Shown here: positions 50,664 through 59,394 of the stretch, in pieces
How positions within the stretch are numbered: position 1 is the first letter of the stretch
Layout of the letters: each line of letters opens with the position of its first letter
Assembly (NCBI RefSeq): GCF_013839425.1
Contig: NZ_JACDNP010000003.1
Coordinates: 275,803 to 339,802, forward strand
DNA from: Halorhabdus salina
GTDB lineage: Archaea > Halobacteriota > Halobacteria > Halobacteriales > Haloarculaceae
Direction: 5' to 3'
DNA length: 64,000 nt
Notes under the pieces: generated by a model
The model's input: only the letters and a program-made list of their open reading frames with translations
Databases searched by the model: none
Told to the model about the DNA's origin: nothing
Translations under genes and position numbers: made by a program

Positions 50664-50924
50664 ATGAGCGCAGAAATCCGGCCCTCCGGGGAACGTGGCG
50701 AGACCTCAACAGCAACCAAAGAAGAGCGACTCCGTTCGTTCCTCAAGCAGAAAGCCGCCGACGGAGAGATGTACTTCAAGAGCAAGTTCATTGCCGACGA
50801 GGTTAACCTTTCACCAAAGGAGATCGGAGCACTCATGGTGAAATTGCGTGAGTCGGCGAGTGACCTATCCGTCGAGAAGTGGTCGTACACGAGCGCCACC
50901 ACCTGGCGCGTCGAACCAGCCTGA
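50664..50924 (+). CDS. DUF7123-type small wHTH protein
   Basis: An 86-residue protein: EERLRSFLKQKAADGEMYFKSKFIADEVNLSPKEIGALMVKLRESASDLSVEKWSYTSATTWRVE. It is a winged-helix-like fold, with helix-turn-helix at FIADEVNLSPKEIGALM and a C-terminal hairpin. Matches haloarchaeal DUF7123 proteins as I recall them. It has a strong promoter and ribosome-binding site, suggesting high expression. Role unknown, perhaps a chromatin-associated or global regulator. Confidence 0.75.
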   Translation: MSAEIRPSGERGETSTATKEERLRSFLKQKAADGEMYFKSKFIADEVNLSPKEIGALMVKLRESASDLSVEKWSYTSATTWRVEPA

Positions 50925-51059
50925 AGCGTCCACCATAACCACGTCTGACCTGTCCACCACGACCGCCCGAATGGTCCCCCCGCCAGGCAGTGCTCGTGTG
51001 CTGTTCCGGCTCAGCAGGGCGTCGGTGTTTTACGTGCGAAATTCCTTGTTCGAACACTG

Positions 51060-52208
51060 ATGTCCGCCGAGGAGTCGTCCGAGGATCCACCTGATGTCGC
51101 CGACCTCGCGTCAGTCTTCCATACATATCGCGTCGAACGCGATGGGGAGACGGTACGATATATCGGTGAGCCGTTGGTCTCACTACGGGAGCTCGGTGAC
51201 GAACTCGCCCCACAGTTTGCCCGTCGTGGCTACGAAATCACCGTCGAGCGACGCAACGAGCGGCGGGGCGCACCGGCCCCCTACGCGATTGTCGCTGAGC
51301 CCGAATCAGTCGGCTTCAACGGCGTCCCCTGGGGGAACGTGCTCATGTTCGTTCTCACGGTGGCCACGACGCTGTACGCGGGCACGTGGTGGTATCATAT
51401 CGATCTGGCAGGCGATCCATTGGCGATCGTCGAGGCCTGGCCCTTTACCGCGGCTGTCCTGGGCGTCCTCGTAACTCACGAACTCGGCCACTACGTTGTC
51501 AGCCGCTACTACAGCGTCGATGCCAGTCTCCCGTACTTCATTCCGGTGCCGCCGCCGATCGGGACGATGGGAGCGATCATCCGAATGCGAGGGCGTATCC
51601 CCACGCGGAAGGCACTGTTCGATATCGGCATCGCCGGTCCGCTTGCCGGTCTGGCCGCGACAATCGTTGTGACGGTGATTGGATTGCAAATGGATCCCAT
51701 CACCGTCCCGGGATCGGTCGCCCAGGCAGCCAGTCAGGGGGGCGGCTATATCCAGTTCAACGATCCACTGTTGATGGAGCTGTTGGCTGATCTGGTCGGG
51801 CAGCCGACCGACTACGTTGATGACCCGACCAGAGCGGTCAACCCGGTCGTCTTCGGTGGCTGGGTCGGCATGTTCGTGACATTCCTGAATCTGATCCCAG
51901 TCGGCCAACTCGACGGTGGGCACATTCTTCGTGCCGCACTCGGGAACCGCCACGAGACCGTCGCGGCGGCCATTCCAGGCCTGCTAATTGCGCTTGCGGC
52001 CGGGCTGTACTTCCTGACGAACTATTCACATTCAGTCGTACTGTGGGCGATCTGGGGTGTGATCGCGTTCGTCATGGTCCGGGCGGGGTCGGCGACACCA
52101 CTCGACGAAGCGCCGATCGGCCCGTGGCGATGGGGACTGGCCGCGCTGACCTTCGCGCTGGGGGCGCTGTGTTTCATGCCGGTGCCGGTCGAGATCGTGC
52201 TGGCGTGA
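51060..52208 (+). CDS. site-2 protease family protein (third copy in window)
   Basis: A 382-residue M50 protease of a different subgroup. Zinc site THELGHY, followed by PPIGTMGAIIRMRGRIPTRKALFDIGIAGPLAGL, and third ligand in PVGQLDGGHILRAAL. Six or more membrane helices. No PDZ domain; instead there is a 75-residue cytosolic N-terminal region containing YRVERDGETVRYIGEPLVSLRELGDELAPQF. This architecture is common in archaea. Substrate unknown. Convergent with thiL, with the stop codons adjacent. Confidence 0.88.
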   Translation: MSAEESSEDPPDVADLASVFHTYRVERDGETVRYIGEPLVSLRELGDELAPQFARRGYEITVERRNERRGAPAPYAIVAEPESVGFNGVPWGNVLMFVLTVATTLYAGTWWYHIDLAGDPLAIVEAWPFTAAVLGVLVTHELGHYVVSRYYSVDASLPYFIPVPPPIGTMGAIIRMRGRIPTRKALFDIGIAGPLAGLAATIVVTVIGLQMDPITVPGSVAQAASQGGGYIQFNDPLLMELLADLVGQPTDYVDDPTRAVNPVVFGGWVGMFVTFLNLIPVGQLDGGHILRAALGNRHETVAAAIPGLLIALAAGLYFLTNYSHSVVLWAIWGVIAFVMVRAGSATPLDEAPIGPWRWGLAALTFALGALCFMPVPVEIVLA

Positions 52209-53087
52209 TCACTCACCGTGCGTGTAGCCGCGATCCGGCATCGGATCGCCGTCGAACGTGATACCGTGACCAGCGTCGGTGACACGACCGATCGGCGTCA
52301 ACGGGATCGAGACGGCGTCCCGGGCAGCTTCGAGTGACGATTCGGGAATGGTGCAGACGAGTTCGAAGTCCTCACCGCAAAACGCCCCCAGTTCCAGGCG
52401 GTCCTCGGGGCCGGTAGCGACGTCCTCGACGGCATCGTCGATCGGGAGCGGGGGGTCGACGGCAAAGCCGACGTCGCTCGCTTCGGCTAGCTGATGGAGC
52501 GATCGGGCGAGACCGTCACTTGAGTCCATCATCGCGCTCGCGTGCGTCGCGAGCGCCTGCCCCGCCCCAGTCCGTGGTTCGAACTGGAACAGTTCGTTTG
52601 CCCGATCGTGATCGCCGGCCTCGAACAATCGGAGCGCAGCGCCACTCCGGCCGAGCGTCCCGGTCACGCAGACGAAGTCCCCCGGTTGGGCACCCGACCG
52701 CGTTACCGGCGTGTCCGTTCGACCGACGGCAGCGGTCGCCGCCACAAACTCCGCGTGTTCGTCCAGATCGCCGCCCACGTACTCGCCGCCAGCGACCTCA
52801 CAGACAGCTCTGGCCCCGTCGACGAACGCCAGTACGTCTTCGCGCTCGAAGGCCGGCGCACCGTACACGGCCACTGCTGCAACGGGTTCGGCACCCATCG
52901 CCGCGACGTCCGACAGCGACGCCCCGACAGCCCGCCAGCCGGCGGTGTACCGCGTCGTTCCGGTCGGGAAATCAGTCGACGCGTGCAGCATGTCGATGGT
53001 AACCACGAGACCGTCGAGGACGGCCGCGTCGTCACCGACGGGGCCGAGCCGTTCAGCGAGCATCGTCAGTGCCGTCCGCTCGTCCAT
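52209..53087 (-). CDS. thiL: thiamine-monophosphate kinase
   Basis: A 292-residue AIR-synthase/PurM-fold kinase that converts TMP to thiamine pyrophosphate. Marks are LAERLGPVGDDAAVL, TTRYTAGWRAVGASLSDVAAMGAEP, GGDLDEH, MMDSSDGLARSLHQLAEASDVG and GEDFELVCTIP. ATG 53087 chosen over a much longer frame lacking family similarity. It diverges from the flippase gene with a 104-bp gap. Confidence 0.93.
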   Translation of the reverse strand: MDERTALTMLAERLGPVGDDAAVLDGLVVTIDMLHASTDFPTGTTRYTAGWRAVGASLSDVAAMGAEPVAAVAVYGAPAFEREDVLAFVDGARAVCEVAGGEYVGGDLDEHAEFVAATAAVGRTDTPVTRSGAQPGDFVCVTGTLGRSGAALRLFEAGDHDRANELFQFEPRTGAGQALATHASAMMDSSDGLARSLHQLAEASDVGFAVDPPLPIDDAVEDVATGPEDRLELGAFCGEDFELVCTIPESSLEAARDAVSIPLTPIGRVTDAGHGITFDGDPMPDRGYTHGE

Positions 53088-53191
53088 ATTTGTGGTTGGA
53101 GGGCTGCGGTACAAACACCCGGCGGTCCACTGTGGCGGCGTGTCGTCCTGATCCGGAGCCTTCAAATCGCCGCCCGCCATTCACCGTGGAT

Positions 53192-54220
53192 ATGGACGGC
53201 GACCGACGGACCACGATCGCCGGCTTTGCCGGTGCACTGCTCGTCTTAGCGGTCCTGTTCTGGTTCGTCGGCATCGGCGAGATAACCCAGATACTGTCCC
53301 AGGCCAAACTCCCTTACGTGGCTGCTGTGGTCGCCTTTGCGGTGCTGTGGATGTGCTGCTGGGGTATGTCACTGCACACGATTTTGCATGCACTGGGCTC
53401 GTCGATTCGCGCGCGCTCGGCAATCCTGGTGTTTACCGCGGCTGTGTTCTCGAACAACATTACGCCGTTCGGCCAGGCTGGCGGGGAGCCGGTGTCGGCG
53501 CTGTTGATCTCCGAAGCAGCCGACAGCGAGTACGAAACTGGACTGGCGGCGATCGCGAGCGTCGATACGCTCCATTTCGTGCCTTCAATCGGGCTGGCGA
53601 CGATCGGCCTCGGAGCGTTTGCCGTGCGCTCGGTCTCGCTGGGTCGGAATCTTTACTTCGCTGCAACCGCCGTGAGCCTGTTGGCAACGGTGTTCCTCGG
53701 CGGTGCGCTGTTGGGCTGGCGCTACCGCTACGAGATCGAACAGACGGTGGTGCGTGTCGTCACCCCTCTGGTCCAGTGGCTATGGGGAGTACTCCCACGA
53801 CTGGAACCGCCGACGCGTGAGGACGTCAAACAGAGTGTGGAAGGGTTTTTCACCGCGATCGATCGTGTCGCCGGCAGTCGCCGGACGATTTTGCTCGCGT
53901 CGCTGTACTCGACGGCCGGCTGGCTCTCGTTATCGACGGCACTGTGGCTCTCGCTGGCTTCGCTGGGCCACGCCGTTCCGTTCGTCGCTGCCCTAGTCGT
54001 CGTCCCAGTCGGTTCCGTTGCGGCGATCACACCGCTGCCCGGCGGGTTGGGCGGCACCGAAGCGGCGTTTATCGGGTTGCTCATCTCGACGACTGGTGTC
54101 ACTACACCCGTCGCTGGCGCGGCGATCGTGATCTATCGTCTCGCAACGTACTGGTTACCGGTGGCCGTCGGTGGTACCACCGCGGCGATGTTAGGTGAAC
54201 GACGCCGCCAGTCCGAGTGA
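53192..54220 (+). CDS. UPF0104/LPG-synthase-TM-like membrane protein
   Basis: A 342-residue protein with about eight membrane helices. Characteristic stretches are ITPFGQAGGEPVSALLIS and PLPGGLGGTEAAFIGLLI, which place it in the lysylphosphatidylglycerol synthase transmembrane region family (flippase-like, UPF0104). A precise lipid or glycan substrate is not known. Start: ATG 53192; the GTG at 53186 is also in frame. Confidence 0.85.
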   Translation: MDGDRRTTIAGFAGALLVLAVLFWFVGIGEITQILSQAKLPYVAAVVAFAVLWMCCWGMSLHTILHALGSSIRARSAILVFTAAVFSNNITPFGQAGGEPVSALLISEAADSEYETGLAAIASVDTLHFVPSIGLATIGLGAFAVRSVSLGRNLYFAATAVSLLATVFLGGALLGWRYRYEIEQTVVRVVTPLVQWLWGVLPRLEPPTREDVKQSVEGFFTAIDRVAGSRRTILLASLYSTAGWLSLSTALWLSLASLGHAVPFVAALVVVPVGSVAAITPLPGGLGGTEAAFIGLLISTTGVTTPVAGAAIVIYRLATYWLPVAVGGTTAAMLGERRRQSE

Positions 54221-54283
54221 GGCTTCAGGACCCATCTTCACGAGACGATGCGCTTAAATGACGCCACGGGGAAGAAGACGGTA

Positions 54284-54745
54284 ATGGCGACACTCTACGA
54301 CGTTCCGGCCGAGGACCTCATCGAGGCCGTTGCCGAGGAGCTACAGGCAGCAGACCCAATCGAAGCCCCCGAGTGGCTGGAGTACACCACGACCGGGACG
54401 GGGAAGGAACTGGCACCCGAACAGGACGACTTCTGGGAGCGCCGCGCCGGGAGTCTCCTGCGGAAGGTGGCCGTCGATGGGCCCGTCGGCGTTGGGACGC
54501 TCGCGACCGCCTACGGTGGCACCAAGCAAGGCTCGAACCGCTATCAGGTCCGCCCGAACCAGCAGGCTGATGGCAGTCGCAACATCGTCCGAACGGCCCT
54601 CCAGCAGCTCGAAGACGCCGGCTACGTCCTGACGGCTGAGGGCGAGGGGCGACGGATCACCGCCGACGGTCGTGCGCTGCTCGACGAGGTCGCCGAGGAT
54701 GTCCTCGAAGATCTCGACGATCCCGCACTCGAACGGTACGCCTGA
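54284..54745 (+). CDS. rps19e: 30S ribosomal protein S19e
   Basis: A 153-residue protein beginning MATLYDVPAEDLIEAVAEEL, with WERRAGSLLRKVAVDGPVGVGTLATAYGG and QVRPNQQADGSRNIVRTALQQLEDAGYV, the S19e signatures. ATG 54284 fits the family. Short gap of 72 bp to the PDCD5-like gene, a conserved archaeal pair. Confidence 0.96.
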   Translation: MATLYDVPAEDLIEAVAEELQAADPIEAPEWLEYTTTGTGKELAPEQDDFWERRAGSLLRKVAVDGPVGVGTLATAYGGTKQGSNRYQVRPNQQADGSRNIVRTALQQLEDAGYVLTAEGEGRRITADGRALLDEVAEDVLEDLDDPALERYA

Positions 54746-54817
54746 TCGACGCCGTCGATCAACTATTGTCGCGGTAGCGTAATCGTTTTGGCCGATACCC
54801 GATAACAGTCACATACC

Positions 54818-55174
54818 ATGAGCGAAGAGCCATCCGACGACGAAATGCAGCAACTCCGGGAGGAGCGAATGGAGCAGCTACGCGAGCAGGCAGACCAGCA
54901 AGAGGGTGGTGGGGGCGGTGGACGTGAAGCCGCCCAACAGCGCGCCGAGGCCCAGAAGAAGGCTGTCCTCCGGAAACACCTGACCGACGACGCCCGCAAG
55001 CGACTCAACACCCTCAAGATGTCCAAACCACAGGTTGCCGAGCAGGTCGAGAGCCAGATCGTGGCGATCGCCAAAAGCGGTCGTATCCAGGGCAAGATCG
55101 ACGGCGACAAAATGCGAGAACTGTTACAGGAAATGACACCCGATTCGAAGAGCTTCGACATCAAGCGCCGGTAA
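54818..55174 (+). CDS. PDCD5-like DNA-binding protein
   Basis: A 118-residue helical protein: [21 protein letters not shown] linker, then [64 protein letters not shown], the PDCD5/TFAR19 core. It binds DNA in archaea; role in vivo unknown. Conserved next to S19e. Stop overlaps the start of the PP-loop gene (TAATG). Confidence 0.94.
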   Translation: MSEEPSDDEMQQLREERMEQLREQADQQEGGGGGGREAAQQRAEAQKKAVLRKHLTDDARKRLNTLKMSKPQVAEQVESQIVAIAKSGRIQGKIDGDKMRELLQEMTPDSKSFDIKRR

Positions 55175-55767
55175 TGGACCTGGCGCTGTGTTTCAGCGGG
55201 GGGAAAGACTCGGCGCTGGCCGCGTTGCTCGCTGCCCCGTTTTTCGATGTGACGCTGGTTACGGTCTCGTTTGGCCTCACCGACGCCGCCGAACACGCTC
55301 GCGAGGCCGCCAGCGCACTCGAGTTCGACCACGAGACAGTAGTCCTCGATCGAGCTATCGCCGAGGAAGCGGTCGAACGCATGGTCGAAGATGGCTATCC
55401 ACGCAGGGGGATTCAACACGTCCACGAAGCGACCCTCGAAGCCGTCGCGAAGACGGGCGTCGGCGCCGTCGGAGACGGAACCCGACGGGACGATCGAGCG
55501 CCGACGATATCGCGGGCCGTCGCCCAGAGTCTCGAAGACCGCCACGACATCGAGTACGTGGCGCCGCTGGCTGGCTACGGCCGAAGCGCCATCGATACCC
55601 TCACAGCCGAGCGACTGGCAATCGAGACGGGGCCGAGCGAATCGCTGGCCAAAGGCGACTACGAACACGAACTCCGGACGCTACTGGCGAGCGAACACGG
55701 CGAGACCGTCGTCGAGGATATCTTCCCCGAACACACCCAGTCCGTCGTCCGCGGTCGCCGGGCGTGA
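55174..55767 (+). CDS. PP-loop ATP-binding protein (DUF7411-like)
   Basis: A 197-residue alpha-hydrolase fold with the PP-loop SGGKDSALAALL at residues 9-20. It resembles the N-type ATP pyrophosphatases such as diphthine ammonia ligase, and carries GVGAVGDGTRRDDRAPTISRAVAQSLEDR, a segment typical of tRNA- or asparagine-synthetase-like PP-loop enzymes. It likely adenylates an RNA base or a protein side chain. It is coupled to the PDCD5 gene by overlapping codons, an archaeal arrangement. Confidence 0.8.
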   Translation: MDLALCFSGGKDSALAALLAAPFFDVTLVTVSFGLTDAAEHAREAASALEFDHETVVLDRAIAEEAVERMVEDGYPRRGIQHVHEATLEAVAKTGVGAVGDGTRRDDRAPTISRAVAQSLEDRHDIEYVAPLAGYGRSAIDTLTAERLAIETGPSESLAKGDYEHELRTLLASEHGETVVEDIFPEHTQSVVRGRRA

Positions 55768-55842
55768 TCGAAGACAGTACGGTCAGTTCGGGAGTCGATT
55801 CGAGTCGACAGAGACGATCCGAGCAAAGCGTGACCAGCCCCG

Positions 55843-56478
55843 TCAATCACTTCTAGGAATCTCCCAACCTTCGTTCAGGATGTCATCGACGGCATCGTTG
55901 AGGGTTCGCTCACGACGGTCGAGATGGACGTAGTTCATTCCTGTCCGGGCGGCGAACTCGCGGTCACTGTCGCGGTCGCCGACGTAGACGTACTCGCTGT
56001 CCCCGAGCGCGTCGGCAACGGGGTCGAACATCGCGGGATCGGGTTTGAGCTGCGCCAGTGCCGCCCGCGACTGGCCGCGCCCGACTGCGACGGCGAACTG
56101 GTCGGTCAAATCAGTCGTTTCGAGAAAGGCGTCGAGGACTGCCTGTGGCGAGTTGCTCACGCAGAACAGGGTTTCGTCCGTAACTCGATCAAGGGCAGCA
56201 AGATCATCGTACGGGGTGATCTCGCCGGTTCGAATCGCCTCGACTTTCGCCTGGGTATAGTTGCGGGTCCGGACCTCCCACAACCGGTCTGGATCGACAC
56301 CAAAGTCGGCAGCGACCGATTGGAGGTCGGCGACGGCGGCCGGATAGAGTTGTTGTCGATTGGCTTCAATTTGGGCGATCCCGAGTTCCGCGAGCGCATC
56401 GTCGAGCCCACGATCGAGCCACGAGAGATCGGCCGCCGAATCGAGTAAGACGCCGTCGAGGTCGAAGCCGACGTTCAT
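55843..56478 (-). CDS. HAD-superfamily hydrolase
   Basis: A 211-residue phosphatase-like protein. Motif I is DLDGVLLDSAADLSWLD (both aspartates present), motif II is CVSNSPQAVLDAF, motif III is KPDPAMFD and motif IV is YVGDRDSDREFA. Cap domain is helical. Substrate unknown (PGP-like subgroup). Start ATG 56478 excludes a long upstream frame overlapping truA. Confidence 0.87.
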   Translation of the reverse strand: MNVGFDLDGVLLDSAADLSWLDRGLDDALAELGIAQIEANRQQLYPAAVADLQSVAADFGVDPDRLWEVRTRNYTQAKVEAIRTGEITPYDDLAALDRVTDETLFCVSNSPQAVLDAFLETTDLTDQFAVAVGRGQSRAALAQLKPDPAMFDPVADALGDSEYVYVGDRDSDREFAARTGMNYVHLDRRERTLNDAVDDILNEGWEIPRSD

Positions 56479-56558
56479 CGTCAGGGCCTCCGGCCGTGAC
56501 GGCGAAAAGCCCACCGGACAGGCGAAAGCCCAAAGCCAGGGACGGTCGAATCTAGTCC

Positions 56559-57368
56559 GTGACCGCGAGACGCGCCTTCCGGATCGCCTACGACGGCCGC
56601 TCGTTTCACGGCTTCCAGCGCCAGCCCGACGTGGCGACCGTCTCCGATGCGATCCTCGACGCGCTCTGCTCCCTGGAGGTGATCGAAGAAACCGTCCCCC
56701 ACTGGTACGCTGCCGCCGGTCGGACCGACGCTGGCGTCTCGGCGCTGGCCCAGACTGTGACGATCGATGGGCCAGCGTGGCTCTCACCCGCCGCGCTCAA
56801 CAGCGAGTTGCCAGCGGCCGTCCGTGCCTGGGCAAGCGCCGACGTCCCCGCCGACTTCCACGCAACCCACGACGCTGTCGAACGCGAGTACACGTACCAC
56901 CTCCACGCGCCAGCGGCGTCACTGTCTCGCGCCCGAGAGGCACTGTCGACGCTGTCCGGCGAGCACGACTTCCACAACTTCAGCCCGGACGAGACGGGAA
57001 CAGTCCGGGACCTCACTAGTGACGTCGAGCGAGACGGGGAGTTCCTGGTCGTCACGGTCCGATCAGACGGGTTTCCGCGACAGTTCGTCCGACGGCTCCT
57101 CACCGTCGTCGAGACGGTGGCACGGGGTGTCGCCGGACACGAGCGAATCGAGAAACTGCTCGGCCCGGACCCCGTCGAGGGGCCGGATGGCGTCGCCCCG
57201 GCACCGCCGGAGCCACTCGTCTTGACGGATGTCGTCTATCCGGACCGCACGTTCGAGCGCGAGCCGGCCGCCGTCGACAGCACCCGTGACATCTTCGACC
57301 GATTGGCGATCGATCACCGCACGAACGCCCGAGTCGCGAGCTCGATCGCCGACGGTATTGACTACTAA
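56559..57368 (+). CDS. truA: tRNA pseudouridine synthase A
   Basis: A 269-residue enzyme that makes pseudouridine at positions 38-40 of tRNAs. The catalytic aspartate is in AGRTDAGVSALAQTV. Flanking marks are FRIAYDGRSFHGFQRQP and FPRQFVRRLLTVVE. GTG start at 56559. Convergent with dpsA after 35 bp. Confidence 0.94.
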   Translation: MTARRAFRIAYDGRSFHGFQRQPDVATVSDAILDALCSLEVIEETVPHWYAAAGRTDAGVSALAQTVTIDGPAWLSPAALNSELPAAVRAWASADVPADFHATHDAVEREYTYHLHAPAASLSRAREALSTLSGEHDFHNFSPDETGTVRDLTSDVERDGEFLVVTVRSDGFPRQFVRRLLTVVETVARGVAGHERIEKLLGPDPVEGPDGVAPAPPEPLVLTDVVYPDRTFEREPAAVDSTRDIFDRLAIDHRTNARVASSIADGIDY

Positions 57369-57403
57369 GCGTCCGGAAAAAGCGAGAAAAGATTGTGCGG
57401 TCG

Positions 57404-57952
57404 CTATTCCATCGCGTCAGCCGTGACCAGCGTGTCGCCCTCGAGGTAATGTTCGATGTGGTGGGCGTCGTCCTCGACGGTGACGATATTCTCGCGGATG
57501 ATCTCCGCCGTTGTCGGGTCGCCGAGACTGTCGAACAGTTCGACGTGTTCCCGGAGCGTCTCGATGATGTCACCGTACATCTTCAGGTCGTTTTCGAGAG
57601 AGGTCCGGATGTCGTAGACGTCTTCGTCCTCGGGTTCGACCGGCGCTTCGGCCTCAAGCGTCGCGCCACTGGCGTGGGGAACGCCACCGAGTGCTTGAAC
57701 GCGCTCGGCGAGTTCGTCGGCAAAGGCCTCGGCGTTCTCCGCGGCGTCGCCCAGGAACAGATGAAGGTCCCGGAACTCAGCACCCTCGACGTTCCAGTGG
57801 TGTTTGCGTAGCTGGTGATAGAGGACGAACGTCGCCGCCAGATCCGTGTTCAGTGCCTCGACGATCTCCTCGGCTCGCTCCTCGTCCATCCGAAGGCCTT
57901 CGGAGCCTTCGACTTCCCCTTCCTGCTTGAGTACGCGTTTGTGACTACTCAT
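57404..57952 (-). CDS. dpsA: Dps-family ferritin DpsA
   Basis: A 182-residue four-helix Dps protein that binds iron and protects DNA from oxidative damage. Family residues are LYHQLRKHHWNVEGAEFRDLHLFLGDAAENAEAFADELAERVQALGG, holding the intersubunit ferroxidase ligands (H, D, E). The N-terminal MSSHKRVLKQEGEVEG tail is like that of Halobacterium DpsA. ATG 57952 lies 28 bp downstream of a TATA-like CTTTAAGTG box, consistent with a leaderless message. Confidence 0.94.
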   Translation of the reverse strand: MSSHKRVLKQEGEVEGSEGLRMDEERAEEIVEALNTDLAATFVLYHQLRKHHWNVEGAEFRDLHLFLGDAAENAEAFADELAERVQALGGVPHASGATLEAEAPVEPEDEDVYDIRTSLENDLKMYGDIIETLREHVELFDSLGDPTTAEIIRENIVTVEDDAHHIEHYLEGDTLVTADAME

Positions 57953-57974
57953 ACACGCATCCATTCCAGCGCCA

Positions 57975-58037
57975 CCCACTTAAAGATTTCTCGTTCGAAA
58001 ATTATCTTTCCCATCCCAAAAATATTCGTTCGTAAAT
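57975..58037 (-). promoter_or_regulatory. dpsA promoter with CGTTCG direct repeats
   Basis: On the minus strand a TATA-like CTTTAAGTG (about 57976-57984) precedes dpsA. Upstream are two near-identical blocks, CGTTCGAAAAT (57992-58002, plus strand) and CGTTCGTAAAT (58027-58037), spaced 35 bp. They are good candidates for binding sites of an iron-dependent DtxR-type repressor, since dpsA is iron-regulated in Halobacterium. Confidence 0.4.
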
Positions 58038-58180
58038 AGCCGTTCTAATGTTTGCTCACCTCGTACTACCGGACGGCCCTCTGTCACGTTTCGGCGATGA
58101 TACTCCCAAAAACTGTCGAGAGCAACCGGTACCTGAGACACTGATAACCCAAACCCACTGTTTCCGGCAATTCATGTGTG

Positions 58181-58248
58181 ATACCTGGTTCGAATAACTT
58201 CTTTGAACGCAAATGTTTTTCAATACCTGGTACTATAGGATCATCCTA
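58181..58248 (+). promoter_or_regulatory. nadABC control region with palindrome TAGGAT-C-ATCCTA
   Basis: A perfect inverted repeat TAGGATCATCCTA (58236-58248) lies 26 bp before the nadA ATG. Upstream are two copies of ATACCTGGT (58181-58189 and 58223-58231), 42 bp apart. Placement close to the expected transcription start suggests a repressor operator controlling NAD synthesis. The rest of the 57953-58264 gap has no gene. Confidence 0.45.
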
Positions 58249-58273
58249 CACACGGTGATCCATTGTGCCCGAC

Positions 58274-59392
58274 ATGCAAACGGCTGACATCGATACCGAT
58301 CTCAGCCTATTCAAATACGACAATCTCTCGCAGTTGCCACCGACCTACCGGGACCTTGAGGCAGACGAGCGGGAGCGACGGATCGAAACGGCACTTTCGG
58401 AACTCGGCGACGACGTGGTCATTCTGGGCCACAATTACCAGCGACAGGAGATCGTCGAGCACGCAGACTTTATCGGTGACTCCTACCAACTGAGCAAGGA
58501 GGCCGCACAGTCCAACGCCGAGTACGTTATTTTCGGCGGCGTGACGTTCATGGCCGAGTCGGCGGACATCATCACCGACGACGACCAGCAAGTCATCCTC
58601 CCGAGCATGGAAGCGTCCTGCCCGATGGCGGGGATGGCCGAGGCCCTGCAGGTCGATTCGGCGTGGGCGAAACTCACGGCGGCGACCGACGACGAGGTCA
58701 TCCCAATCTGTTACATGAACTCTTATGCAGACCTCAAAGCCTTCTGTGCCGAGCACGGCGGGCTGGTCTGTACCTCCTCGAACGCCGCCGACGCCTTCGA
58801 GTGGGCCTTCGAGCGCGGCGAGAAGGTCCTGTTCCTCCCTGACAAGCACCTCGGGACGAACACCGCCCACGAGCTCGGGCTGGAAGACGACATCCTCGTG
58901 TGGGATCCTTGGGCCGACGATACCGATAGCGAGGCGATCCGCGAAAACGACGTGATCCTCTGGGAGGGATACTGCCAGGTTCACGAGCGCTTCCGTGCCG
59001 AGCACATCGAGGACGTCAGGACAGACCAACCCGACGCGAACGTGATCGTCCACCCGGAGTGTCGCCGCGAGGTCGTCGAAGCGGCGGGTCACGTCGGCTC
59101 GACAGCGGACATCACACACGCGGTCGAGGAGGCCGAGCCCGGCGAGACGTGGGCGATCGGCACCGAGATTCACCTCGCCAAGCACCTCGATCGCTGGCAC
59201 CCCGAGGTAGAGGTCGTTCCGCTGTGTGGCGACGCCTGTATGGACTGCAACGCCATGCGCCAGATCGATCCCAACTACCTGCTGTGGGTCCTCGAAGAGT
59301 TGGTCGAGGGCCGCGAGCAGAACGTCATCGACGTCGATCCGGCGACGGCCGATCGCGCCGAAACGGCACTCGATCGAATGTTGGAGCTGTAA
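58274..59392 (+). CDS. nadA: quinolinate synthase
   Basis: A 372-residue enzyme that condenses iminoaspartate (from NadB) with dihydroxyacetone phosphate to quinolinate using a [4Fe-4S] cluster. Cluster cysteines are in ASCPMAGMAE (or CYMNSY), VHPECRREV and CGDACMDCNAMRQI. Other marks: VVILGHNYQRQEIVEHADFIGDS and FLPDKHLGTNTA. ATG 58274 gives the usual MQTADIDTDLSLFKYDN start; a GTG nine bases upstream is possible. Confidence 0.94.
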   Translation: MQTADIDTDLSLFKYDNLSQLPPTYRDLEADERERRIETALSELGDDVVILGHNYQRQEIVEHADFIGDSYQLSKEAAQSNAEYVIFGGVTFMAESADIITDDDQQVILPSMEASCPMAGMAEALQVDSAWAKLTAATDDEVIPICYMNSYADLKAFCAEHGGLVCTSSNAADAFEWAFERGEKVLFLPDKHLGTNTAHELGLEDDILVWDPWADDTDSEAIRENDVILWEGYCQVHERFRAEHIEDVRTDQPDANVIVHPECRREVVEAAGHVGSTADITHAVEEAEPGETWAIGTEIHLAKHLDRWHPEVEVVPLCGDACMDCNAMRQIDPNYLLWVLEELVEGREQNVIDVDPATADRAETALDRMLEL

Positions 59393-59394
59393 CC

